NCBI GenBank assembly: GCA_965248955.1 | Contig: OZ252212.1 | Coordinates: 1,674,001-1,738,000 of the forward strand | Direction of reading: 5' to 3' | Source: DAOUJH01 sp965248955 | Lineage (GTDB): Bacteria > Chloroflexota > Dehalococcoidia > Lucifugimonadales > QGNO01 | Length of the DNA stretch: 64,000 bases | In this document: piece by piece, positions 50,671 to 58,514 of the stretch | Layout of the letters: each line of letters starts with the position of its first letter | Position numbering within the stretch: the first letter of the stretch is position 1 | Notes under the pieces: generated by a model | Told to the model about the DNA's origin: nothing | Database searches by the model: none | The model's input: only the letters and a program-made list of their open reading frames with translations | Program-made: the position numbers and the translations under genes

Positions 50671-50740
50671 CGGTACTTTCAGTATATAGCCTACCTGCGG
50701 CGACTTCTAGGTAGCTGTACGAACGGCAGGTGCGGACAAC

Positions 50741-52372
50741 TTATCCGAACAGATCCCGGCTATCCGCCTCCACCTGGCGCCGGAGCTCCGCGGCATCGCG
50801 AAAGCCGAAATCGCGATAGGACTCCTCCGTGCCGTACTCTCTGGCTCGTATCACCACCGGCATGGGCAAAGCGTGACCGAACAGCAATGCTTGCTGCTGT
50901 GAATCCAGCCTGGACAGGACGGATCTAAGCTCGCGGGCGCCCGGCGCTCCGGCCAGAACGCCGTCCACGTCGCGCTCGTTGTCCAGCAGGTAGGTGAACC
51001 GCGTGCCCAGCTGGCTGAGCACCTCCTCGTCTATACCGCTGGGGCGTTGGTCTACTATGAGCAGCGTTACCTTGTACTTCCTCATTTCCCTGGCAATGGC
51101 GCCAAAGATGGTCTGAGAGGCCACCCCCGGAGTGAGGAAACGGTGTGCCTCCTCCACCGTAATAACCAGTGGCTTGGGTTCCCTGGCCCTATCGCCCATT
51201 GCCTCCTCCGTGCGCTGCACGTACCTATCGTGAATCCGGCGGGTGAGCAGGTTGGCGACTAGAACGTAGGCGGGCAGGTCGTTGCCGTAGCGCCCGAACT
51301 CCAGCACCACGTGCATGCTGCGGTCAAGGTAGTCGAGGATACGGCGTACGGCGTCGTCGGGCGACTTGGGCAGCAGGAAGTTCATGCGTGCCAGGGTGCG
51401 CAAGCGCCTGTGGAGGGTGAATAGGACTTGGAACACCTCCGAAGTTTCTTCAGCTAGGACCGTCAACTCCTCGCGTGACTCCCGCTTCAGGAACTCGTCC
51501 AGCCAGGCCTCCTGGCCGAAGCGACGTACCAGGCTGTACACCGCTGCGACTCCTTGCGGTGTCAGGTTGAGCGTTTCAGCTAGGGTCTCCATGTCCTGCG
51601 GCTCTATTTCGTTGTAACCTATCGTGACCTCTGCATCCGGCGTGAGGCCGCGCCACTGGGACATCTTGGGGTCTAGGGAAAACACGGCTACCTTGGAAGG
51701 AAAGAGCTGCTTCAGTCCCTTTACGGGGGGGCCTCCCTCCCTGGTTCCCTGCCACCCGTATTCGTTGTGCATATCAAAGACTAGGTTTACTGCCGCATCC
51801 TTCTGCAGCGTTCCCGCCAGAAGAATGCGGGTGAGGAAGGATTTTCCTGTACCGCTCTTGCCGAAGACGCCGTTGGATCTTTTAACAAGCTCTTCCAGGT
51901 CAAGATGGATGCGCGTGTCCTCCATGTCCAACGGACTGCCGACCCAAATGTGTCGCTCGTCCTCCGCGCCGAACACGGCGAGCACGTCCTCCTCGGAGGC
52001 CTGGTACGCGCTGGAAAAGTGGGGTGGTATGGCGCGCGCCGGCTGGGGCCCTTCGATCATGGCCAAAGGGCTGCCGCCAAGGACAAGCTGAGGCAGCACG
52101 GTGACAATGGCGTAGGCGTTTGTATAGGACATCACAGAGGCTACGAAACCGTCCCAAGCCTCCGGAGGCATGCCGCGCAGGGATGCGTCCGCCGTTTCAA
52201 GTGCGACGTCTGAGACGATGCCGAAGAACCGCTGCGCTTGTCCCTGGATTGCTACGAATCCGCCCACTTTGACGCTTTCCACGGGAAACGAAGGGTCCAA
52301 TCTGACCTCGATGCCCCTGTTCAGTGACCCGCCGATGACCGTTCCCATGAATGCCCCGTTCCTGTCGTTCAT
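50741..52372 (-). CDS. herA: HerA-type DNA translocase ATPase
   Basis: A hexameric FtsK/HerA-family ATPase that, with NurA, resects DNA ends in archaea and some bacteria. In 543 residues an N-terminal HAS-barrel-like domain (about residues 10-100) precedes Walker A GVFGKSGTGKSFLTRI near residues 168-183. Walker B is PLVITVEEAHRFLTP near 405, followed by the sensor QRPSGIDEEVLSQLGTR. The C-terminus (DFGFRDAAELRRQVEADS) is typical. It ends a tight operon, overlapping the HAS-barrel-like gene by four bases. Confidence 0.93.
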   Translation of the reverse strand: MNDRNGAFMGTVIGGSLNRGIEVRLDPSFPVESVKVGGFVAIQGQAQRFFGIVSDVALETADASLRGMPPEAWDGFVASVMSYTNAYAIVTVLPQLVLGGSPLAMIEGPQPARAIPPHFSSAYQASEEDVLAVFGAEDERHIWVGSPLDMEDTRIHLDLEELVKRSNGVFGKSGTGKSFLTRILLAGTLQKDAAVNLVFDMHNEYGWQGTREGGPPVKGLKQLFPSKVAVFSLDPKMSQWRGLTPDAEVTIGYNEIEPQDMETLAETLNLTPQGVAAVYSLVRRFGQEAWLDEFLKRESREELTVLAEETSEVFQVLFTLHRRLRTLARMNFLLPKSPDDAVRRILDYLDRSMHVVLEFGRYGNDLPAYVLVANLLTRRIHDRYVQRTEEAMGDRAREPKPLVITVEEAHRFLTPGVASQTIFGAIAREMRKYKVTLLIVDQRPSGIDEEVLSQLGTRFTYLLDNERDVDGVLAGAPGARELRSVLSRLDSQQQALLFGHALPMPVVIRAREYGTEESYRDFGFRDAAELRRQVEADSRDLFG

Positions 52373-52977
52373 GGGTGCAGACTCCTTAGCAATGCGTCCA
52401 AGCGGCGCGCATCGCGGGCAAAAAGGCGCGCCAGCTGGCGACCGGCCGCCGCTAGGAAAACCTCGGGGTCGGAATGCAGAGAGGAGGCTTGTCTGAGGAA
52501 GGCGGACACCACTTCATCGGTCAAAGGACCCCCTTCCGAGAAAATCAACGGGAAGAAGTTCAGGTCCTGGCTGAAGGAGAGGATCTCTTCCGGCGAGCAG
52601 TTGTAAATGAACGCGTGAATACGCGGCGGATGAGGCGGGAGGTGCTTCCGCATCACTCCATTGGCTTCATGCCCCACAATGGTGGCTTGGAAGTCGGTGC
52701 GCAGCAGGTGCGGAAGCTGAGGGTTGTTGGAGTACACCTCTTCTTCGTCCTCTTCATTCTGGGCGCGCGCCACGGGTCGTCTTGCTGGGTTCATGGGCAA
52801 GGTGGTTATGCCCCGCACCACGGCAAACACGGGCTGCTCCCCGCTCGTGCGGATCAGCGCGCCCAGTGGAGGCGCTTCATAGAGGCGGTAGCAGTGGGCA
52901 GTGAAGCCGTTGCTGAAAGACTCCACCACTTCAGCGATGCGCCCGCCGGTTGACTGGGGCTCTGTAGATGGCTGCAT
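52369..52977 (-). CDS. HAS-barrel-like protein of the HerA/NurA operon
   Basis: A 202-residue protein. The N-terminal GGRIAEVVESFSNGFTAHCY, then RLYEAPPLGALIRT, resembles the HAS-barrel that caps HerA-type ATPases. The acidic stretch NEEDEEEVYSNN is unusual, and the C-terminal half is helical (FARDARRLDALLRSLHP). It could be a detached assembly domain of the translocase. The ATG at 52977 overlaps the TGA of the small gene upstream (TGATG), and its end overlaps the herA start by four bases. A TTG one codon earlier is possible. I do not know a characterised homologue. Confidence 0.75.
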   Translation of the reverse strand: MQPSTEPQSTGGRIAEVVESFSNGFTAHCYRLYEAPPLGALIRTSGEQPVFAVVRGITTLPMNPARRPVARAQNEEDEEEVYSNNPQLPHLLRTDFQATIVGHEANGVMRKHLPPHPPRIHAFIYNCSPEEILSFSQDLNFFPLIFSEGGPLTDEVVSAFLRQASSLHSDPEVFLAAAGRQLARLFARDARRLDALLRSLHP

Positions 52978-53120
52978 CAAGGCTTCACCCTCGCCATGGA
53001 GTAAGCGTCTACGTATTCGCCTTCGCGAAATGCCTCGGCCCTGTGGGTTCCCTCTATGATGAAGCCGGACTTGTCGTCACGGTAGTCGTCAACTCTGGCG
53101 GCGCGTATCTCAACGTTCAA
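52977..53120 (-). CDS. 47-codon protein between nurA and the HAS-barrel-like gene
   Basis: A small open frame with a TTG start (MNVEIRAARVDDYRDDKSG to AYSMARVKP). It begins one base after the nurA stop and ends in TGATG, shared with the next gene, so the frame exactly fills the space between two operon genes. The sequence is charged and protein-like, with an EGTHRAEAFREGEYVDAYSM centre. The frame is closed by a stop just upstream, so TTG is the only likely start. The function is unknown; an accessory factor of the NurA/HerA machine is a guess from position. Confidence 0.55.
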   Translation of the reverse strand: MNVEIRAARVDDYRDDKSGFIIEGTHRAEAFREGEYVDAYSMARVKP

Positions 53121-53121
53121 C

Positions 53122-54198
53122 TCAGAGCAGCCTCAGCCTCTTTGAGAGTTCTTTCTGAGAAGTGTAAACGGGCAGGTGATGCTGCGCTAGCGCATCCTCC
53201 ACCATTTGGCGGAACGTTTCCCTCTCTGCGCCGCCGATTACCGCTTGCTCGTGGGCTTCCATGATGGCGATAGGATAGCCGAACCCCTTGCGGCACTGGT
53301 CGAGTATCAAGGCATGAGACATCTCCAGCATGGCATCATCGTGCGCGACCCAAGCGGGGACCTCCACCCGGGCTATCTCGTCACCGGTATTCAGATAGTA
53401 AAAGTAGACCGCGTGGCCGCCGTAGTATTCGCGAACAATCGGTGACGTACTTTCGAACAGCGACGACCTTTCACCACGGGCTAAGACCTGCTGGAAGATG
53501 TCCCTATCGGTCAGCTGGCTCACTTCGTCTTGAGGCAGATGGCCCAGGGGCAACGTATTGAGCACGGTGGTGCTTCTGGGCAGACTGACGTAGGCCGCCA
53601 GGGCCAGGGTATGTTTGGCGGCAACGGCCCGCATTCTATCCAGCGCGGAGAGAATTCCCCCGGCCAGGAGGCTTTGGTGCACGTAATCGGGATAGGTGGA
53701 GAACGCCGGATCCCATAGGCCCAAAGAGCCATCGATTAGAGCAAGGGTAGGGGTATCGTCCCGGGTATCTTCGGCCAGTTCAGCAAGAGCCGTGACCTCT
53801 TCAACGGCGCGCTTCATGCCCATGAGTGCGCCTTCCAGTGGCCGTCGGTCTGTGCCGTTGGGGTCACGGATAAAGAGCTCCTCAGGAGATGCGTACAGCT
53901 TGGGATAGCTCTCCAGCCTGGCGCCCGCCGACGCTCCATATTGAAGCACTACCTTGCTTATGTTGATCAGGGCGCAGCGCACTGGCATGTGGCGGTTCAC
54001 GTCTATGTGCGAACCGTCCACGGCAATGGTGCGGTAACCGGCTGGCGGAGCCGGAGAGGGGTAGCAGGCATCCTCTCCGATGGAGCGTAGGGCATTGACG
54101 GCCTGTTCGATGTGTCTGAGGCGTTGCGCGCTCTGCGATTGGAGGCTGACGCTCATGGCTTCCACTTGGGCCGAGACGTGGTCCAGGTTCAGCGGCAT
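53122..54198 (-). CDS. nurA: NurA-domain nuclease
   Basis: A Mn-dependent 5'-3' nuclease family that works with HerA in end resection. In 358 residues the NurA motif YRTIAVDGSHIDVNRH near residues 55-70 gives the first catalytic Asp, ALIDGSLGLWDP near 160 the second, and VEVPAWVAHDDAMLEMSH near 290 resembles the third region. The first third includes a helical N-terminal extension. It starts one base after selB and is followed by the small gene after one base. Its presence beside herA makes the nuclease call firm, although the domain itself diverges. Confidence 0.9.
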   Translation of the reverse strand: MPLNLDHVSAQVEAMSVSLQSQSAQRLRHIEQAVNALRSIGEDACYPSPAPPAGYRTIAVDGSHIDVNRHMPVRCALINISKVVLQYGASAGARLESYPKLYASPEELFIRDPNGTDRRPLEGALMGMKRAVEEVTALAELAEDTRDDTPTLALIDGSLGLWDPAFSTYPDYVHQSLLAGGILSALDRMRAVAAKHTLALAAYVSLPRSTTVLNTLPLGHLPQDEVSQLTDRDIFQQVLARGERSSLFESTSPIVREYYGGHAVYFYYLNTGDEIARVEVPAWVAHDDAMLEMSHALILDQCRKGFGYPIAIMEAHEQAVIGGAERETFRQMVEDALAQHHLPVYTSQKELSKRLRLL

Positions 54199-54199
54199 G

Positions 54200-56059
54200 C
54201 TATCTCAGCACTCGCTCGTCGCCGGCGCGGCGAGTGATGCGCCTCTGATCCAGATGTTCCATGAGGGCAAGGGCGTATTTGCGGCTGGTGTTGAACAGGT
54301 CGCGTACTTGGGCAACGGTTATCTTGCCTTCACTTTCAAGGTGCTTCACCACTCTGTCAACCATATCCTGATAGGTGTTGGAAGAGAAGACAACGGTGTC
54401 GCTGACTTTGACCACTTTTCCTTCTTCTACAAGAATATTGAGCAGGTCTGGACGGGAAAGGTTGGCGTTGGGGGGAGAGAAGGGGTCCGATTCAAGGAGC
54501 GCTACGTATTCATCGAGTTCGCGCCGTTGTGCATCACTGATCGATGGCCGGTGTTGGGGGAGCTTGAAGAGGGATTCGTCTTCCACGACCGCGCCTTCTT
54601 CAATCAGCTTTTCCAGCAGGAGCTGGGATGTTTGCGAGGGTGAGCTCAGCCGGCTCCTCACCTCCTCGCGCGGCGCGCCGCGGCGCAGGGGATGTTGCGT
54701 GTGGTATTCCGCAAGTAATGTTTCCACCTTCCGCTTGGTTCTGGACCATAGAGAGAACGATACCAAGATTGACGTACCGCCGTGCTTGGGGTCCAGGGAA
54801 AGGATATCTCCTTCCTCAGTGAGAGACGCGGCCCAATTCCGCGTCTCTTCCAGAGATAGGTTGACCTGCTGGGCCAGCGTTTTGATATCCAGTGGGCCAT
54901 GGGCTTCCAACGCGGCCAGCAGCGCTTCTCCGTTGCTGCCCTCTTGCAGCATTGCCAGCCTCTCTATAGTTGAGGCGTCGTTGCGCCTATGTCGACGAGC
55001 TTGAGCGCCCACTACGTTGCCGCCGCCCAGGGTGGTCTCTGAGGAACGAAGTATGAAGTAGTCGCCTTTCACCACGGGCACAGGATGTTCCAAGCGCAGT
55101 TGCGCCCACCCGGTATCGCCGGGATGAAGCTGGTCGCGGTCCAGGAGCAGCACGCGGCACAAGGTTTCACTGGTGCCGGTGTGAAGAGTAACGGTTGTAT
55201 TGTGCTTGAGGGGACGGAGCAGGCTCGCCACCAACCTTAGCTGCACGTCGATTGTCCTGGCAGTCTTCAGCCATCGGGGGACCGTGAGCACGTCGCCGCG
55301 CCGCGCCTCCTCGTGTGATACCCCCGCCAGGTTGGCGGCGGTACGGGTGCCGGGTTGTACTGTTTCCTCGCTCTTGCGGTGAGTTTGAAGACCGCGAATA
55401 CGGGAACCTTTCCCGGCCAGTACAAGCTCAACCTCCTGTCCTATGGAGAGCGTGCCCTCCATTAGGGTACCCGTGACCACGGTGCCGAAACCGGATATGA
55501 CAAAGGATCGGTCTATGGGGAGACGGGGCCGTCCAATGTCGCGCCGCGGCGGGGTCTGTTCCAGGAGAGAGTCTATAGCCGCAATTAGCTCAGCCAGGCC
55601 GTCTCCAGTAAAAGCGGAGACGGGAAGAATGCCGGCTCCTTCCAGTGCCGTCCCTTTCAGAAGCTCTTCCGCTTCAGCCTCGACGAGCTCTAGCCAGTCG
55701 TGGTCCACCAGGTCCTTCTTGGTGATGGCGATGAGTCCCCGGCTGACCTGGAGAAGGTCTAGGATGGCAAGGTGCTCACGGGTCTGAGGCATCACCGATT
55801 CGTCGGCGGCGATCACCAGCAGCGCCAGGTCGATGCCGCCCACGCCGGCCAGCATGTTCTTGATGAACCGTTCATGGCCCGGCACGTCGACGAGGCTGAC
55901 TTCATGGCCGCTGGGCAAGGTCATCCAGGCAAAACCAAGGTCAATCGTCATCCCCCGCCTCTTCTCCTCCTCGAGGCGGTCGGGGTCTATGCCGGTGAGA
56001 GCTTCCACCAGCACGGATTTGCCGTGATCGACGTGGCCAGCGGTGCCTATAACAAACAT
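54200..56059 (-). CDS. selB: Selenocysteine-specific elongation factor SelB
   Basis: Carries selenocysteyl-tRNA to UGA codons marked by a SECIS hairpin. In 619 residues the GTPase part has FVIGTAGHVDHGKS (G1, residues 8-15), the LEEEKRRGMTIDLGFAW switch I region, SLVDVPGHERFIKNMLAG, and AITKKDLVDHDW (G4). The C-terminal half contains about four winged-helix repeats, for example in IKTLAQQVNLSLEETRNWA and LLNILVEEGKVVKVSDTV, which bind the SECIS in known SelB. It is first in the selB-nurA-X-HAS-herA operon. The matching selC is at 7.6 kb. selA and selD are outside the window. Confidence 0.96.
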   Translation of the reverse strand: MFVIGTAGHVDHGKSVLVEALTGIDPDRLEEEKRRGMTIDLGFAWMTLPSGHEVSLVDVPGHERFIKNMLAGVGGIDLALLVIAADESVMPQTREHLAILDLLQVSRGLIAITKKDLVDHDWLELVEAEAEELLKGTALEGAGILPVSAFTGDGLAELIAAIDSLLEQTPPRRDIGRPRLPIDRSFVISGFGTVVTGTLMEGTLSIGQEVELVLAGKGSRIRGLQTHRKSEETVQPGTRTAANLAGVSHEEARRGDVLTVPRWLKTARTIDVQLRLVASLLRPLKHNTTVTLHTGTSETLCRVLLLDRDQLHPGDTGWAQLRLEHPVPVVKGDYFILRSSETTLGGGNVVGAQARRHRRNDASTIERLAMLQEGSNGEALLAALEAHGPLDIKTLAQQVNLSLEETRNWAASLTEEGDILSLDPKHGGTSILVSFSLWSRTKRKVETLLAEYHTQHPLRRGAPREEVRSRLSSPSQTSQLLLEKLIEEGAVVEDESLFKLPQHRPSISDAQRRELDEYVALLESDPFSPPNANLSRPDLLNILVEEGKVVKVSDTVVFSSNTYQDMVDRVVKHLESEGKITVAQVRDLFNTSRKYALALMEHLDQRRITRRAGDERVLR

Positions 56060-56134
56060 AGCGACGGTTGAACGGTTGTCAGGGATGGAAGAAGGATAGC
56101 ATATTCAAGGGCGGAGACAGCGATGGAGCTAGGC

Positions 56135-57367
56135 CTAGGGGAATAGAAACCTTTGAAACACCTCGTTCCCCAGCAGCCTGCCCCTTGCAGTAAGGACTAG
56201 GCGGTCTTCTTGCCAGGCCACCAGCTCCAAGCCCAGTAGCTCGTCGATTTGCGGGCCGTACGTTTCGACAAGGCTGGCGCCAAAACGACGTCGAAATGCT
56301 CCTTGCGAGATGCCTTCGCTGAGACGCAGCCCTAGCATCATGGTCTCCCCCATCTCAAGGCGTTCGTCTATAGCCTCCAGGACGTCCAGCAGACCGTGCT
56401 CCTCTAAGGCAGCGGGATTGACTTTGGCTGAGGGCAGGGCGCCGGCCAGTTGTACGTAACGTTTGGGCGAGCGTAGGTTGGAAAATCTGCGGCCGTTGAG
56501 ATAAGAGTGAGCTCCTGGCCCAATGCCAAGGTAGGGCTGATTGCGCCAGTAGGTGAGGTTGTGCAGGCACTCACGGCCAGGCAGGGCCCAGTTGGAGATC
56601 TCGTAGTGATAGTAGCCGGCATCCTCCCCCAGTTTACTGGCAAGCTGGTACATATCGGCGCCAAGGTCAGGATCAGGGTAGGGCACCTTGCCCTGGCGCA
56701 CCGACGCTTCCAGTGGAGTGCCTTCTTCCAGAGTGAGGCTGTACATGGAGATGTGTTCCGGTCTATCTTCCAGCGCTTTCTCTAACGTACCACGCCACTG
56801 GTCTAGCGTCTGGTGGGGAAGGCCGTACATCAGGTCTAGGTTGATATTGGTAAATCCACCGTTGCGCGCTGTTATATGAGCATCCAGCGCTTCCCGGGCG
56901 GTATGGCGGCGTCCCAGCAGCCTGAGCAGCCCGTCATCCAGGCTCTGCACTCCAATGGAAAGACGGTTTATCCCCGCCTTGAGCCAGGACTCAACCCGTC
57001 CTGGGCCAATGTCGCCGGGGTTGCTTTCTAAAGTGATCTCGGCGCTGGTTGCAAGATGGAAAGCGGAACGGACTTCATCCAGGATGCGGGCGATGTCTCC
57101 TGGGGGTACGTAGGACGGCGTGCCTCCGCCAAAGAACACGGTGCTGATGGTTGGCGAATGATGCCGGGATAGAGCGTCCCCCCAAAAGCGCGCCTCTTTG
57201 ATCAAGGCGTCCACGTATTCAGGGATCAGCGGCTCTATGCCTGCGTACGTATTGAAGTCGCAATAAGGGCATTTTGTCTCGCAAAACGGGATGTGAACGT
57301 AGAGAGAGATGGTCTCTGCTTTGAACGCCTCGCTTATCTGAAGGCTTTGGGTTTGCTTGACTGTCAT
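56135..57367 (-). CDS. hemW: Radical SAM protein HemW (coproporphyrinogen oxidase-like)
   Basis: A radical SAM enzyme of the HemN/HemW branch. In 410 residues the cluster motif is HIPFCETKCPYCDFNTYAG (CxxxCxxC) near residues 30-40, then FFGGGTPSYV, ESNPGDIGPGRVESW, IGVQSLDDGLLRLLGRRH and NINLDLMYGLPHQTL. The C-terminal HemN domain with LTYWRNQPYLGIGPGAHSY is present. HemW is thought to chaperone heme rather than oxidise coproporphyrinogen; the CETKCPYC form without a fourth Cys fits HemW. It lies downstream of ychF on the same strand, 45 bases away. Confidence 0.9.
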   Translation of the reverse strand: MTVKQTQSLQISEAFKAETISLYVHIPFCETKCPYCDFNTYAGIEPLIPEYVDALIKEARFWGDALSRHHSPTISTVFFGGGTPSYVPPGDIARILDEVRSAFHLATSAEITLESNPGDIGPGRVESWLKAGINRLSIGVQSLDDGLLRLLGRRHTAREALDAHITARNGGFTNINLDLMYGLPHQTLDQWRGTLEKALEDRPEHISMYSLTLEEGTPLEASVRQGKVPYPDPDLGADMYQLASKLGEDAGYYHYEISNWALPGRECLHNLTYWRNQPYLGIGPGAHSYLNGRRFSNLRSPKRYVQLAGALPSAKVNPAALEEHGLLDVLEAIDERLEMGETMMLGLRLSEGISQGAFRRRFGASLVETYGPQIDELLGLELVAWQEDRLVLTARGRLLGNEVFQRFLFP

Positions 57368-57412
57368 GGTGCTGGTTCTATGCTGGAGTTGCGGGATCGC
57401 TCTGCAGGCCGG

Positions 57413-58507
57413 TTAAACGTTGAAGAGGAAGTTTATCACGTCGCCGTCCTTGACCGGATAGCCCCTGCCTTCTGAGCGCAGCAGGCCTCTGCGCCTGGCT
57501 TCCGCCAGTGAGCCGCACTCCACAAGGTCGTCATACAGGATTACCTCGGCTCTGATGAAGCCGCGTTCCATGTCTGAATGAATACGCCCGGCGGCCTGTG
57601 CGGCCGGAGTATTCTGGGGGACGGTCCACGCTCTGACTTCAACGGGGCCGCCGGTCAAGAAAGAGACAAGGCCAAGCAGACGGTGCGATGCTTGAACAAC
57701 CCTGACGTGGCCGGGCTCGCCCGCGTTGAGGGATTTCCTAAACTCGGCTTCCTCTTCTTCATCCATCTGGGACAGATCTTCTTCCAAACGTCCGCAGAGA
57801 GCAACACAGGACACGTTTGGCCGGTTGACCTTCTGCTGAAGGCCGGCTTCCAACTGGCTGACGCTGGACAGCTGCTCCTCTCCTACGTTTAGAAGCACAA
57901 GCAGAGGCTTGGCGGTGAGAAGCTGGAAAGCGCTGATCTGCTTCTTCTCCTCGACGGTGATATTCTGCTCTCTCACCGGTATCTCTTCCAGCAGCCTCTC
58001 TTTGATCTTCTCCAAAAGAGCGCTTTCACGATTGATCCGGTCGCGTTCCTGGGCTTTGGCGCCCTTCAGTTCCGCATCTAGTCTCTCCAATCGGCGTTCC
58101 AAAATCGCCACGTCAGAAAAGGTGAGTTCCAGGTCCAAAGTAGCGATGTCACGGAAAGGGTCTAGGTTTCCCTCGATATGGGGCACGGCAGGATTTTCGA
58201 AGGCGCGCACCACGTGGACCAATGCGTCCACGCGTTGCAGAGCATTGAAGTATTCGCCGCTTATACCGTGGTCTTTGCCCAGGCCTTCCGGGGTGTTGAG
58301 CATGTCGATATATTGGACCTCGGCGTTGGTGATGCGTTTCGGCCTGAATATGCCAGCAAGTACGCCTAGACGCCCATCGGGCGCCTTGGCGGTACCAACG
58401 TTCGACTTGGCGTTGGCGCCCGGCGCGGTGGAGACGCGTCCACGGGTAAGCGTGTTGAATACGGTGGACTTGCCGCTCTTAGCCAGACCGATGATGCCGA
58501 GTTCCAT
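57413..58507 (-). CDS. ychF: YchF, Obg-family ATPase/GTPase
   Basis: A ribosome-associated P-loop protein. In 364 residues it opens MELGIIGLAKSGKSTVFN with the G1 loop. A coiled-coil insert follows (LERRLERLDAELKGAKAQER at about 130-160), and the C-terminal TGS domain ends TVPQNTPAAQAAGRIHSDME, RGFIRAEVI and DGDVINFLF. The G4 region is changed to LVLLNVGEE, consistent with the ATP preference known in this family. It lies seven bases after the kinase gene. Confidence 0.94.
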   Translation of the reverse strand: MELGIIGLAKSGKSTVFNTLTRGRVSTAPGANAKSNVGTAKAPDGRLGVLAGIFRPKRITNAEVQYIDMLNTPEGLGKDHGISGEYFNALQRVDALVHVVRAFENPAVPHIEGNLDPFRDIATLDLELTFSDVAILERRLERLDAELKGAKAQERDRINRESALLEKIKERLLEEIPVREQNITVEEKKQISAFQLLTAKPLLVLLNVGEEQLSSVSQLEAGLQQKVNRPNVSCVALCGRLEEDLSQMDEEEEAEFRKSLNAGEPGHVRVVQASHRLLGLVSFLTGGPVEVRAWTVPQNTPAAQAAGRIHSDMERGFIRAEVILYDDLVECGSLAEARRRGLLRSEGRGYPVKDGDVINFLFNV

Positions 58508-58514
58508 GGAGACG

